Assembly: GCF_002019635.1 (NCBI RefSeq)
Contig: NZ_KV917372.1
Coordinates: 186,001-250,000, forward strand
Length of the DNA stretch: 64,000 nt
Direction: 5' to 3'
From: Metabacillus halosaccharovorans
GTDB lineage: Bacteria > Bacillota > Bacilli > Bacillales > Bacillaceae
Below are positions 7,828 to 16,661 of the stretch, piece by piece. The notes beneath the pieces were generated by a model. It did no database searches. It saw only the letters and a list, made by a program, of their open reading frames with translations, and was not told the DNA's origin. A program made the translations under genes and the position numbers. Every line of letters starts with the position of its first letter. Position 1 is the stretch's first letter.

Positions 7828-8889
7828 ATGAACAAGTTATTTGAATCAGTCAAAATTGGAAACATAGAACTAAAAAACCGTTTAGGTATGGCACCAATGA
7901 CAAGGAGTAGAGCACTGCCAGATGGCACACCTAGTGATTTGGCAGCAGAGTATTACAGCCAGCGTGCATCGGTTGGGTTAATAATAAGTGAGGGCACTCA
8001 ACCATCAGAGGATGGTCAGGGTTATACAAATACACCTGGTATTTATACAGAATCACAAATTGAGGGGTGGAAAAAGGTAACATCAAAAGTGCATAACGAA
8101 GGAGGACGAATCTTTGTTCAACTTATGCATGTAGGCCGTGTCTCACATCCTGACAATACGCCTCATCATCGTCAAGCTGTTGCCCCCTCTGCTATTGCGC
8201 CTAATACAGAAATATTTACAGTACAAGGGATGAAGGAGATTCCTACACCTAGAGCGTTGAGTGAAGGAGAAATAAAGGACGTTATAAATGAGTTTCGCCT
8301 GGCAGCACGAGCAGCGGTGGAAGCTGGTGCAGATGGGGTTGAAATCCACGGTGCAAATGGTTACCTTATTCAACAGTTCTTAAGTGAAAATGCTAATCAA
8401 CGTCAGGATGCGTATGGTGGAACGATCGAAAATCGTTCAAGATTTGCCATTGAAGTAGCAAAAGCAGTTGTTGATGAGATTGGTCCAGAGAGAACGGGCA
8501 TACGCTTTTCTCCTCAAGGAACACTAAATGGAATAGATGAGGGAGAAACAAGTAGTGAAATGTACCGTTATTTAATCAGCGAGTTAGATAAGCTCAACCT
8601 TGCATATCTACACATCATGCACTTCGGAAACGAATCATTATTACAAGAGATCCGTCAACTTTGGTCACAAGCACTTCTTGTTAACCGAGCAGGACGTACT
8701 TTAGACCAACTAACGGTAGACTTGGATAATAAAATTGCGGACGTTATAACTGTAGGGACTTGGATGATAGCCAACCCAGATTTTGTCGAGCGATTTAAAT
8801 TGGATGCCCCACTAAATACACCTGATAGAAATACCATTTATGCAGGAGGAGCGGAAGGGTATACAGATTATCCGTTCTTAAAAGAATAA
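7828..8889 (+). CDS. Old Yellow Enzyme family alkene reductase (NADH:flavin oxidoreductase, NemA-like)
   Basis: A 353-residue FMN-dependent TIM barrel. The active-site signature H174-G-A-N177-G-Y179 matches the His/Asn pair that binds the substrate carbonyl or nitro oxygen and the Tyr proton donor of Old Yellow Enzymes. The phosphate-binding NRSRF segment and the N-terminal KNRLGMAPMTRSRA are also present. Such enzymes reduce activated C=C bonds, nitro compounds and quinone-like electrophiles with NAD(P)H in the cytosol. The ribosome binding site AAAAGGAGG precedes the ATG. Together with the TetR regulator and hydrolase it forms a likely electrophile-response unit similar in logic to E. coli nemRA. 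Confidence 0.92.
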   Translation: MNKLFESVKIGNIELKNRLGMAPMTRSRALPDGTPSDLAAEYYSQRASVGLIISEGTQPSEDGQGYTNTPGIYTESQIEGWKKVTSKVHNEGGRIFVQLMHVGRVSHPDNTPHHRQAVAPSAIAPNTEIFTVQGMKEIPTPRALSEGEIKDVINEFRLAARAAVEAGADGVEIHGANGYLIQQFLSENANQRQDAYGGTIENRSRFAIEVAKAVVDEIGPERTGIRFSPQGTLNGIDEGETSSEMYRYLISELDKLNLAYLHIMHFGNESLLQEIRQLWSQALLVNRAGRTLDQLTVDLDNKIADVITVGTWMIANPDFVERFKLDAPLNTPDRNTIYAGGAEGYTDYPFLKE

Positions 8890-8995
8890 AACAGCCAAGG
8901 ATTAACAGTTAACGGCATCGACAAAACTTGTAGGTTAATAATGGTGCTTTAGGATACAAAGACTAGAGTATCAAAGAATGAAATAAACGAATGAT

Positions 8996-9029
8996 AAAAA
9001 CCATCAATGCTAAGAGTTGGTGGTTTTTT
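8996..9029 (+). terminator. Rho-independent terminator after the OYE gene
   Basis: AAAACCATCAA pairs with TTGGTGGTTTT around TGCTAAGAG, followed by T residues. It separates the TetR-controlled unit from the next gene, whose ribosome binding site (AGAGGAGA) begins immediately after. Confidence 0.75.
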
Positions 9030-9046
9030 AAGAGGAGATTGGGAAT

Positions 9047-10048
9047 ATGAAAGCCGCTCAAATACAAAAATACTCGAAAAATATTGAAGCACAGATTGTT
9101 GATATCCCTATACCAAGTATTAATGATAATGAAGTACTGGTAAAGGTAAAAGTTGCTGCAATAAATCCACTTGAAATATTAAATATTACAGGAAGTGTAA
9201 AATTAATACAAGACTATGATATGCCTCTGGTATTAGGAAATGAACTAACAGGAATTGTCGAAAAAGTGGGTAATCATGTAAATGGTTTTAAGGTTGGAGA
9301 GCCTATTTATACAAGACTCCCTATAGAAAAAATTGGGGCATTTGCAGAATATGTTGCAGTTGATGCTAAATCCATATGGCATTTGCCGAAAAATTTAGAT
9401 TTCGTTACTGGAGCTGGTGCACCTTTAACTGGTTTGACGGCATATCAAGGCTTAATAGAAGAGTTAGAAGCAAAAAAGGGGCAAACAGTATTTATTCCAG
9501 GAGGATCAGGAAGTTTTGGCCAAATGGCAGTTCCTATAGCTAAAGCAATGGGATTAAAGGTGATTGTTTCTGGTAGTCCTTCAGCTAAAGAAAGAACGTT
9601 GAATGCTGGTGCAGATCAATATATTGATTATACAAAGGAAAATTATTGGGAAATCCTAGACGAAGTTGATTTTGTAATAGATACTCTAGGTGCTGATGAA
9701 TTCGAACGCGAGTTATCCATTATCAAACCAGGTGGTCGTTTACTAAGTCTTCGTACTGCACCAAATAAACAGTTTGCTATAGATAAAGGTCTTCCTAAAT
9801 GGAAGCAAATTATTTTTGGATTAGTTGGCTCGAAATTTGATAAGAAAGCAAAGAAAAAAGGTGTGCAATATCGCTTTATTTTCGTAAGAGCTGATGGAAA
9901 ACAATTAGAAAAAATTACAAAAATCATTGAAGAATACAATATTGTTCCAGCCATTGACCCATCCAACTTTACAATTTATGACATTAATGATGCACTAAAA
10001 TTAGTAGTGAAAGGAAAGACAAAAGGAAAAGTAGTAATTAAATTTTAA
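9047..10048 (+). CDS. NADPH-dependent quinone oxidoreductase / zinc-less MDR alcohol dehydrogenase
   Basis: A 333-residue medium-chain dehydrogenase/reductase. The N-terminal GroES-like domain has LGNELTGIVEKVGNHVNGFK. The Rossmann domain has the nucleotide-binding VFIPGGSGSFGQMAVPIAKA around residues 150-170, and the YDINDALKLVVKGKTKGKVV C-terminus is typical of quinone reductases. The zinc-binding cysteines of classical alcohol dehydrogenases are absent, so it is assigned to the zinc-independent quinone reductase branch, which reduces quinones or alpha,beta-unsaturated ketones with NADPH. It follows the OYE gene after a terminator and reads as an independent detoxification gene. The AGAGGAGATTGGGAAT ribosome binding site supports the start. 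Confidence 0.88.
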   Translation: MKAAQIQKYSKNIEAQIVDIPIPSINDNEVLVKVKVAAINPLEILNITGSVKLIQDYDMPLVLGNELTGIVEKVGNHVNGFKVGEPIYTRLPIEKIGAFAEYVAVDAKSIWHLPKNLDFVTGAGAPLTGLTAYQGLIEELEAKKGQTVFIPGGSGSFGQMAVPIAKAMGLKVIVSGSPSAKERTLNAGADQYIDYTKENYWEILDEVDFVIDTLGADEFERELSIIKPGGRLLSLRTAPNKQFAIDKGLPKWKQIIFGLVGSKFDKKAKKKGVQYRFIFVRADGKQLEKITKIIEEYNIVPAIDPSNFTIYDINDALKLVVKGKTKGKVVIKF

Positions 10049-10072
10049 AGGTAAGTAGGAGAGGAAGTAACA

Positions 10073-10209
10073 ATGTCAATTCAATCTTCTTACATTGACC
10101 TAATTGAAAAAAGAAAATCTTAAGACTTGGGGATGCTGACCCAGAAAGGTTCAATGCCTTTTTGATTAGTTTTCCTGTGGTAATAAGTAAGCACGAAATA
10201 TGTTTTTAA
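10073..10209 (+). pseudogene. Short frameshifted gene remnant, unrecognised
   Basis: After a good ribosome binding site (AGGAGAGGAAG), ATG 10073 opens MSIQSSYIDLIEKRKS and stops at TAA 10121. Shifting by one base at that point continues LRLGDADPERFNAFLISFPV and VISKHEICF to a stop at 10207-10209. A single missing base after the lysine-serine codons would join them. The family is not recognised. It may be a start-proximal remnant of a gene whose remainder has decayed further downstream. Confidence 0.4.
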
Positions 10210-10289
10210 AATTATCTGGTTATTAATAACTTAATGAAAAAATTCATTAAGTTAGCTTTATTAAGAGCCGGAAATACGAAACAACAAGC

Positions 10290-10480
10290 ATTTGTTTTAT
10301 GGTTTTTCTGATTTACTTGTTTTTTACAACTGAAAATGGCACACCGCAAGGTCCATATCTTAAAATTGGATATCTTTTGTATCCTCGGCTGAGTCATTAG
10401 CTTATCTTAAAGAGGACTTATATTTTTTTCCGAGCAATATACCGATTGGATTTTGTATCATGATATCGGAATGATATTGA
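10290..10480 (+). pseudogene. Decayed coding remnant, unrecognised
   Basis: One frame reads TTENGTPQGPYLKIGYLLYP and, after a one-base shift, SLAYLKEDLYFFPSNIPIGF and CIMISE before multiple stops. The text is protein-like but broken. A perfect hairpin (CTTAATGAA/TTCATTAAG) lies just upstream at 10230-10251. No family is recognised. The rest of 10210-10600 holds no intact gene. Confidence 0.3.
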
Positions 10481-10599
10481 TAAAGTCATTATGGGGAACT
10501 ATTGATTTAATAAGTAGATTTAGTTTCATAATGGTCTTCAGGCGAGTGTGTTTATGGAGGAATACATGAAAAAGATATCAACTATTTCTTTTGTGTCTC

Positions 10600-10641
10600 A
10601 TAACAAAAATAGCCCATAAACCATAGGTTTAAAGGGCTATT
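10600..10641 (-). terminator. Rho-independent terminator of the symporter gene
   Basis: Read on the minus strand, ATAGCCC/GGGCTAT arms around an 18-nt loop are followed by TTTTT (the A5 at 10605-10609 on the plus strand). It lies about 120 bp downstream of the minus-strand symporter stop codon. Confidence 0.65.
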
Positions 10642-10761
10642 CCTTATGAAAAATGAAAAATACCTGTAACTTTTTCTCTTCAGTAGGGTGTGAATAGCTA
10701 TTTATAACAATCTCAACTGAATGATACGACAGCGTTTACAATAAATATATCAAACTTCCTT

Positions 10762-12150
10762 TTAATCAATAGAACCATTCTTCATCTTATCAATTTCTGA
10801 ACGATATTTTTCCAATGGGTAATACTTCATACAAATAACAATCACCAAGCAAATAATAGCAGGGATACCAAATCGAACGAAGTTTAAAGTGAACATGGTT
10901 GCGTCCGGCTGTTGTCCAATCGCACCTGGGATATATCCAGAAACAGCTAGCAATGCTAAAATCCCTGAGTTAGTAATCGTGTTCCCACATTTTTGCGCAA
11001 ATCCTTTAAGAGAAGCAATCGTTCCATTTAATGATGTTTTTTCTTTTAAATAAATGAAGTCAATTGTATCATTTACTAAAATATTCACCAATGCATTTGA
11101 CATGGCACCAATAGCTGTAGCGATAAATGAGCAAACATATAAAACAATTAAATTATCACCAAAAATAAAAGCGATTCCATAAAAGAAAAATGTAATTAAT
11201 TGTGTAACAAGCATGGCTCTTTGGCCGGTTTTAAAGATTTTCAAGGCGATTGGCATACATACCACCATAGAGACCAGTGCACCGATTGAAATGATCCCCA
11301 TATATAATGAAATCAAGTCAGGTCTACCAATATAATACATCATAAAGTACACAGAAGAAGCGAACATAAATCCATATCCAACTGCTGCCAAACACCAAAC
11401 TAAGATAAGAGGATAAATTTCTTTATGCTTAAACAATTTCTTTAAGTCCTTCGTAAATGGACTTTTTTCTGATGTTGTAATGTATTTTTCTTTCGATGTA
11501 ATAAATAATCCCCAAAAACAAAAGATTGTAATGATACCGTAAATAACCATTAAAGGAATATAACTTCCTCCGAAAAATCCAGTAAGCTGCGGTGTAAAGG
11601 TTGAGCCAATTGTAAAGGCAATAGCGGTGAAAGCTGCACCTAACGTAATGACACTATTACGCTCTTTATCATTTTTAGTAACGGCAGGAAGAACAGCCAT
11701 TTGTGGCATGGTTAAAGCCGTTGTACACATATTTAATAAAATATATAAACCACCTATATAAATAACTTTACCAATTCCATCTATTCCAGTAGGGTTGATA
11801 AAAAGTAGAACACTTGCAATGACGAAAATAATAGGTACAAATAAGAAATATGGTCTGTAACGTCCCCATTTTGTATTCGTTCGATCGGCAATCGTTCCCA
11901 TAACGGGATCGTTTATGGCATCCCATAATGTAGCAACAAACATAATGCCGGCTGCAGCAGCTGCTGATATACCAACCGTATCTGTCATATAGATAGAGAA
12001 GTAACTAGCAATTGTGGCTAGAACCAGCATGTGGCCTCCATTTAGAGATGTAGCATGGAACCATTTAAATGCTGTTGATACTTCTTTTTCTGAGTGCTGA
12101 TTTGAGACAGTAACTTCTTGTTGTTGAGTTGTATTTGTTTGTATAGACAT
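10762..12150 (-). CDS. GPH family sugar:cation symporter (MFS, melibiose/glucuronide carrier type)
   Basis: A 462-residue, about 12-helix membrane transporter. The N-terminal DAINDPVMGTIADRTNTKWG and RYRPYFLF match the GPH (glycoside-pentoside-hexuronide:cation symporter) signature with its conserved Asp residues. These carriers import sugars, glycosides or uronides with Na+ or H+. The start ATG at 12150 has GGAGTGTG upstream on this strand. It is divergent from the alpha-L-rhamnosidase gene and shares its promoter box, so import of rhamnose, a rhamnoside or a flavonoid glycoside is the natural inference. The upstream region also carries a cre-like site and a perfect LacI-type palindrome. Confidence 0.88.
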   Translation of the reverse strand: MSIQTNTTQQQEVTVSNQHSEKEVSTAFKWFHATSLNGGHMLVLATIASYFSIYMTDTVGISAAAAAGIMFVATLWDAINDPVMGTIADRTNTKWGRYRPYFLFVPIIFVIASVLLFINPTGIDGIGKVIYIGGLYILLNMCTTALTMPQMAVLPAVTKNDKERNSVITLGAAFTAIAFTIGSTFTPQLTGFFGGSYIPLMVIYGIITIFCFWGLFITSKEKYITTSEKSPFTKDLKKLFKHKEIYPLILVWCLAAVGYGFMFASSVYFMMYYIGRPDLISLYMGIISIGALVSMVVCMPIALKIFKTGQRAMLVTQLITFFFYGIAFIFGDNLIVLYVCSFIATAIGAMSNALVNILVNDTIDFIYLKEKTSLNGTIASLKGFAQKCGNTITNSGILALLAVSGYIPGAIGQQPDATMFTLNFVRFGIPAIICLVIVICMKYYPLEKYRSEIDKMKNGSID

Positions 12151-12201
12151 CTTTCACACTCCTTATCATTTGTTATAAACGGCATAGCTTTAAAAAATAT
12201 C

Positions 12202-12215
12202 AACAAGCGCTTGTT
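12202..12215. promoter_or_regulatory. Perfect 14-bp palindrome, probable repressor operator
   Basis: AACAAGCGCTTGTT is a perfect palindrome with central CG, the style of LacI/GalR-family operators. It lies between the predicted -10 of the symporter promoter (12230-12235) and the symporter start, where a bound repressor would block transcription. No LacI-type regulator gene is found in the window. Confidence 0.5.
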
Positions 12216-12229
12216 AAGTTGTTAATCGT

Positions 12230-12290
12230 ATAGTAGCAAACGTTTACATAGAAAACTATAGTCAAAACAAAGATCTCGTTTGCTCAAATC
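12230..12290 (-). promoter_or_regulatory. Activator box plus promoter of the symporter gene (site A)
   Basis: On the minus strand GATTTGAGCAAACGAGATCT (continuing TT) at 12290-12269 resembles boxes at 12370 and 16560. Exactly 34 nt from the box end to the first base lies TACTAT (12235-12230), the likely -10. The -35 position (TAGTTT) is poor, suggesting that an activator is needed. CAAAGATCT also occurs twice here (12268 and 12290), 22 bp apart. Confidence 0.5.
12236..12249 (-). promoter_or_regulatory. cre-like catabolite control site (CcpA)
   Basis: On the minus strand the site reads ATGTAAACGTTTGC, which agrees with the Bacillus cre consensus WTGNAANCGNWWNCAW up to the final CA. It falls in the spacer between the predicted -35 and -10 positions of the symporter promoter, the classic location for CcpA repression by preferred sugars. 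Confidence 0.5.
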
Positions 12291-12369
12291 AAAGATCTGG
12301 TTATTATGACTCTTGAAATTATAGAAAATGGAAAATATAAGAAAATATAACTATTAAATTTAAATCTTT

Positions 12370-12429
12370 GATTCGAGCAGTAATTTCTTTCATTTCACTA
12401 TTATATATTCGTAGTCGTTTTGTTAAGAT
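12370..12429 (+). promoter_or_regulatory. Activator box plus promoter of the rhamnosidase gene (site B)
   Basis: GATTCGAGCAGTAATTTCTT (continuing T, 12370-12390) is followed by a weak -35 (TTATAT, 12401-12406), a 17-bp spacer and a -10 (TAAGAT, 12424-12429). The 34-nt distance from box end to -10 start is the same as at sites A and C. The rhamnosidase ATG lies 34 nt beyond. Confidence 0.55.
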
Positions 12430-12462
12430 GAAAACAAACAGAGAAAGAAAGGGTCGAAGAAA

Positions 12463-15338
12463 ATGTTGAAAATCAGTAATCCAACTTGTGAATATCAACC
12501 ATTCCTGCTAGGAATCGACATCGCGAAACCAAGATTCTCATGGATGAGTGAATCAGACAAAAGAAATACAATACAAGCATCATATCAAATTATGGTGGCA
12601 GAAGATAATCAATTTAATAAGATAGTTTGGGATTCAGGTGAGCTAACGTGTGATCAAAGTACTCATATCAAATATAATGGAGAGCCTTTAAAATCCTTTA
12701 CAAGATATTTTTATAAAGTAAGAATCTCGGATCAGTTTGGAAGATACTCAGAATGGAGTATGACGAACTGGTTTGAAACCGCTTTTTTAGAGGGTGACGA
12801 CTGGAAGGCAAAATGGATTACACCGAAAAAGCAGGATGTTGAGGAGGAGGTATTTGCTCTTCGAAATACGTTAACCTTAAAAGACGACATTCAATCTGCA
12901 CGGGTTTATGTGACATCTTTAGGTATTTACCAACTTTATATAAACGGAACTGAAATAGGCGATGCCTTATTAACACCAGGGTGGACCAGTTACCATCACC
13001 GCCTGCAATACCAAACATATGACGTCACAAACAATCTGGCAAAAGGCAGCAATGCACTTGGTATTTTATTATCTGAAGGTTGGTTCAAAGGAATGGGCTT
13101 TGATAAGCGGTATAAATATGGGGAAAACTTATCAGCCTTACTTGAATTGCATGTTGTTTATCAAGATGGTAAAAAAGAGATTTTCACGTCAAATGAAGAG
13201 TGGAAGTCAGGAGAAAGTGCTTTTGTAGCGGCAAGTATTTACAATGGTGAAACATATGATGCAAGACTTGAGAATAACTGGAGTAAAGCGGATTTTCTTG
13301 ATGAAAGCTGGGAGCAGATCGATTGTTCTTTTAGACCTGATGCCAAGCTGGTTGCACAGCAAAACGAACTTGTTCGAGTGACAGAACGATTACTCCAATC
13401 GAATATATCGTTACACCGAAGGGTGAGAAAGTCCTGGATATGGGACAAAACATGGTAGGCCGGATGAGAATGCGTGTGACGGCACCAAAAGGAACAAAAA
13501 TTATCCTTAAGCATGCGGAAGTGCTTGATAAAAATGGAAATTTCTATACAGAAAATCTTCGTACTGCAAAGCAGGAGGTTATCTACATTACAAAAGGTGA
13601 TGGAGAAGAGACTTACGCCCCAACCTTCACATTTCAAGGCTTTCGATATGTAAAAGTAGAAGGGTATCCATCAGAAGATTTATCTTTGGATGATTTTACG
13701 GGTGAAGTCATTCATTCAGATATGGAACGTACGGGTGAATTTATCACAGATAATGAATTAATAAATCGCCTGCATAGCAATGTGGTTTGGGGACAACGAG
13801 GAAACTTTGTTGATGTTCCAACTGACTGCCCGCAACGAAACGAGCGACTAGGTTGGACTGGTGATGCCCAAGTATTTATTGGAACCGCTCTATATAACTA
13901 CCAAGGAGCATCTTTCTTTAAAAAATGGCTGTTAGACTTAAAAGCTGATCAAAAACCTGATGGACAAGTACCTTTTGTGATTCCTGATATTATTCCGGGT
14001 AACCAAGTAGCTTCAGGATGGAATGATGCTGCGACGATCATTCCTTGGACAATCTATCAAGTGTACGGTGACAAGCAAATTCTTGAAGATCAATATGAAA
14101 GCATGAAAGCCTGGGTGGAAAAAGTACGAAGTCTTGCAACAAATGAAACAGTATGGAAGGCAAAAATTCAATTTGGTGATTGGCTGGCACTTGATGGTGA
14201 TCCGCATTCACCAGTTGGTGCTACACCAATTCCGTTAATTGCAACAGCCTATCACGCATATTCCACCCATATTTTAGCCAAAGCAGCGTCTGTTTTAGGC
14301 TTTGAAAAAGATGCGGATGAGTACTTTGCTTTATATGAAAAAATCGTTACCGATTTCCAAGCAGAATTTACAACCGCAACTGGAAATGTGATCGGTGGTA
14401 CGCAAACAAGCTATATCATCCCGCTTGCATTTAATCTATTAAAAGGGGATGCAGCACGAAAAGCTGCACACGAGTTACATCGTATGATCGTGGCAAATGA
14501 TTACCACCTGACAACAGGATTTTTAGGAACCCCACATTTGTGTTCTGTACTATCACAACATGGTTATCATGAGACAGCATTAAGATTATTGCTTCAAGAC
14601 GAATACCCGTCATGGCTGTTTGAAGTGAAAAACGGTGCGACGACGATTTGGGAACGCTGGAACAGTATGAATCCAGATGGTACGTTTAATGATTCCGGCA
14701 TGACTTCGTTCAATCATTACGCATATGGAGCAGTGGCTGAATGGATGCATAACACAATCGCAGGTATTTCGGTTGATGAAACAACACCAGGCTATAAGAA
14801 GTTTAAAATTGCACCGAAAATCAATCCACTCGGCATGACTGAAGTGAAAGCCAGCTATAAGTCACTTTATGGCGAAGTGGTGAGTAAGTGGAAACTTAAC
14901 GAAAATGAGGTCACTCTGAAAGTAACAGTTCCGGTTAACACAGAAGCGGACGTCATCTTACCAGCTCAGGCTTCAAACATCACTTTAGATGGAGACGGAA
15001 AACAACAATCAACATTTACTTTAGGTTCTGGAAACTATTTCTTTACCTTCCTGCTTGACGACGTAAATCAAAAGGTGTTTACAAATGAAAGTGTTTTAGG
15101 TGAGGTTATTTATTATCCAGAAGCAAAAGCAGTAGTTGAAAGTTACTTGACCAATTTTATGCACGGTGAAATGCCACCACACGTTGCGTTCCAAATGATG
15201 AAAGGGATGACGTTTGGAGAATGCAAAGTAACACCGGAGACTGGGATCACTTCTAGTCAAGTGGATGAAATACTGGGAAAAATCAATAAAATCGTGAATG
15301 GTACTTCAATAAATGAAAAACATCATGCTAAAATTTAA
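12463..15338 (+). pseudogene. GH78 alpha-L-rhamnosidase, frameshifted
   Basis: Two overlapping frames together encode one glycoside hydrolase family 78 protein of about 957 residues, a normal length. The first (12463-13458) carries the N-terminal domains: a beta-sandwich from MLKISNPTCEYQPFLLGIDI and the ARVYVTSLGIYQLYINGTEI rhamnosidase N region. The second supplies DMGQNMVGRMRMRV, the catalytic barrel with DVPTDCPQRNERLGWTGDAQ (general acid region) and NGATTIWERWNSMNPDG (catalytic Glu), and the C-terminal beta domain. The frame changes at about 13387-13389: ...VTER continues as ITPIEYIVTPKGEKVLDMGQ if one base is restored. The enzyme would release L-rhamnose from rhamnosides such as rutin. 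It may be truly inactive or the shift may be a sequence error. There is no signal peptide, so it is intracellular. Confidence 0.85.
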
Positions 15339-15444
15339 ACAGGGAGTAATTGAAAATTCAATTATGATCTTGTAAAAAGCACATCAAGATAGCTCGCATT
15401 TGAAGTGATAGTAGTAAATGAACTGCAAACAAGGGGGAGAATCA

Positions 15445-16401
15445 ATGAAATCTGAAGTGATAAAGTTCTATGATGACCGAGATGATGTAACATTAACAAC
15501 TTATGTGATCGCAGATTCACCGGAATTATTGGGTGGAAAGAAGAGACCTTCTATTCTTATTTGTCCGGGAGGAGCCTATTTAGCTTGTTCTGACAGAGAA
15601 GCAGAAGCAGTGGCATTAAGGTTTGCGGCTATGGGATATCATGCCTTTGTCCTTCGATATTCAACCTATATGGGAGGAGAAGTTGGATTTCCAAATTTTC
15701 AAGAAGAAATGAAAGTGAAGGAACACTCCATTCACCCGACACCTATGAGAGAAATAGGTAAAGCGATGCTGACGATTAGGGAACATGCTGAAGATTGGCT
15801 TGTAGATGTAAATAAAATCGCTATCTGCGGATTCTCAGCTGGTGCACACAATTGTGCTATGTATTCCGTGTATTGGGATAAGCCTATTATGCATGAATAT
15901 TTCAATGAAAAACCGGATATGTTCAAACCCGCCGCTACGATTCTGGGATACACTTTAAGTGATTATCTTTTCATGCGCTCATTCCCAAAAAGTCCTATTG
16001 ATTCAAAGCTATTTGAAGCTGCTAATCTCGCATTTACAGGCAACAAAGAACCTGATGAGGAAACACTTAAAGAAATAAGTCCGGTTTTCCACGTGTCAGA
16101 AAGTACGCCACCTATGTTCTTATGGGCGACGTCAGAGGATACATTAGTACCAGCTCAACACACACTAAGGATGGCACATGCACTAGCCGATAAAAACATT
16201 CCTTATGAAGTTCACATTTATGAAAAGGGACCACATGGTTTAAGTCTCTCGAACCAGGCAACAGCTCAGGCAAAAAGCCAAATGTACCGCGATGCGTCTA
16301 GATGGATTGTTGAAGCGGAAGCGTGGTTGGAAAAAAGATTTGCTTTGGAACTACCTGAACTAACACCCTTTGAATTAATGGAAAAAGAACACAAGCGTTA
16401 A
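15445..16401 (+). CDS. Alpha/beta hydrolase, esterase/acetyl-xylan-esterase-like
   Basis: About 318 residues. The oxyanion-hole segment is ICPGGAYLACSDREAE, the nucleophile elbow GFSAGAHN, the acid residue in SEDTLVPAQ and the catalytic His in KGPHGLSLS. This is the pattern of the small-molecule esterase branch (BD-FAE/acetylesterase type), acting on O-acetyl or aryl esters in the cytosol. The start at 15445 has AAGGGGGAGA about 5 nt upstream; an ATG at 15418 lies ahead of that site and is unlikely. It follows the rhamnosidase on the same strand, after a 106-nt spacer with a small TAATTGAA/TTCAATTA hairpin. It could deacetylate or de-esterify decorated flavonoid glycosides, an inference from context only. 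Confidence 0.85.
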   Translation: MKSEVIKFYDDRDDVTLTTYVIADSPELLGGKKRPSILICPGGAYLACSDREAEAVALRFAAMGYHAFVLRYSTYMGGEVGFPNFQEEMKVKEHSIHPTPMREIGKAMLTIREHAEDWLVDVNKIAICGFSAGAHNCAMYSVYWDKPIMHEYFNEKPDMFKPAATILGYTLSDYLFMRSFPKSPIDSKLFEAANLAFTGNKEPDEETLKEISPVFHVSESTPPMFLWATSEDTLVPAQHTLRMAHALADKNIPYEVHIYEKGPHGLSLSNQATAQAKSQMYRDASRWIVEAEAWLEKRFALELPELTPFELMEKEHKR

Positions 16402-16428
16402 ATATTTAAAATTTAAGATAATAAACAG

Positions 16429-16470
16429 GACGATACTGTATGAATATGATTCTTGCGTATCGTCTTTTCT
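16429..16470 (+). terminator. Rho-independent terminator after the esterase gene
   Basis: GACGATAC (16429-16436) pairs perfectly with GTATCGTC (16457-16464) across a 20-nt loop and is followed by TTTTCTTAT. It ends the rhamnosidase-esterase unit before the separate promoter of the dioxygenase. Confidence 0.75.
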
Positions 16471-16559
16471 TATATGTTTGAAATGGATAGGTTTGTGTTC
16501 GATAGAGTCATAGTGCTAGAGCATTTTTTCCGTTATTCTAATACTAGTTGCACACATTA

Positions 16560-16619
16560 GATTCGAGCAATAATCTCTTTGGTTTTAACATTATTTACCT
16601 TTGAAACAACTGCTAAAAT
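16560..16619 (+). promoter_or_regulatory. Activator box plus promoter of the quercetin dioxygenase gene (site C)
   Basis: GATTCGAGCAATAATCTCTT (continuing T, 16560-16580) matches site B at 19 of 21 bases. TTATTT (16591-16596) sits at the -35 position and TAAAAT (16614-16619) at the -10, with a 17-bp spacer and the same 34-nt offset as at sites A and B. Confidence 0.55.
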
Positions 16620-16661
16620 AGAAAAGGTTGATTTGTAAATATAGACTTACGAGGAGGAATT

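Noticed and set aside
13239-13637. Minus-strand open frame of 132 codons across the rhamnosidase frameshift
   Set aside because: It is the antisense of the GH78 gene, Cys/His-rich by composition, with no ribosome binding site.
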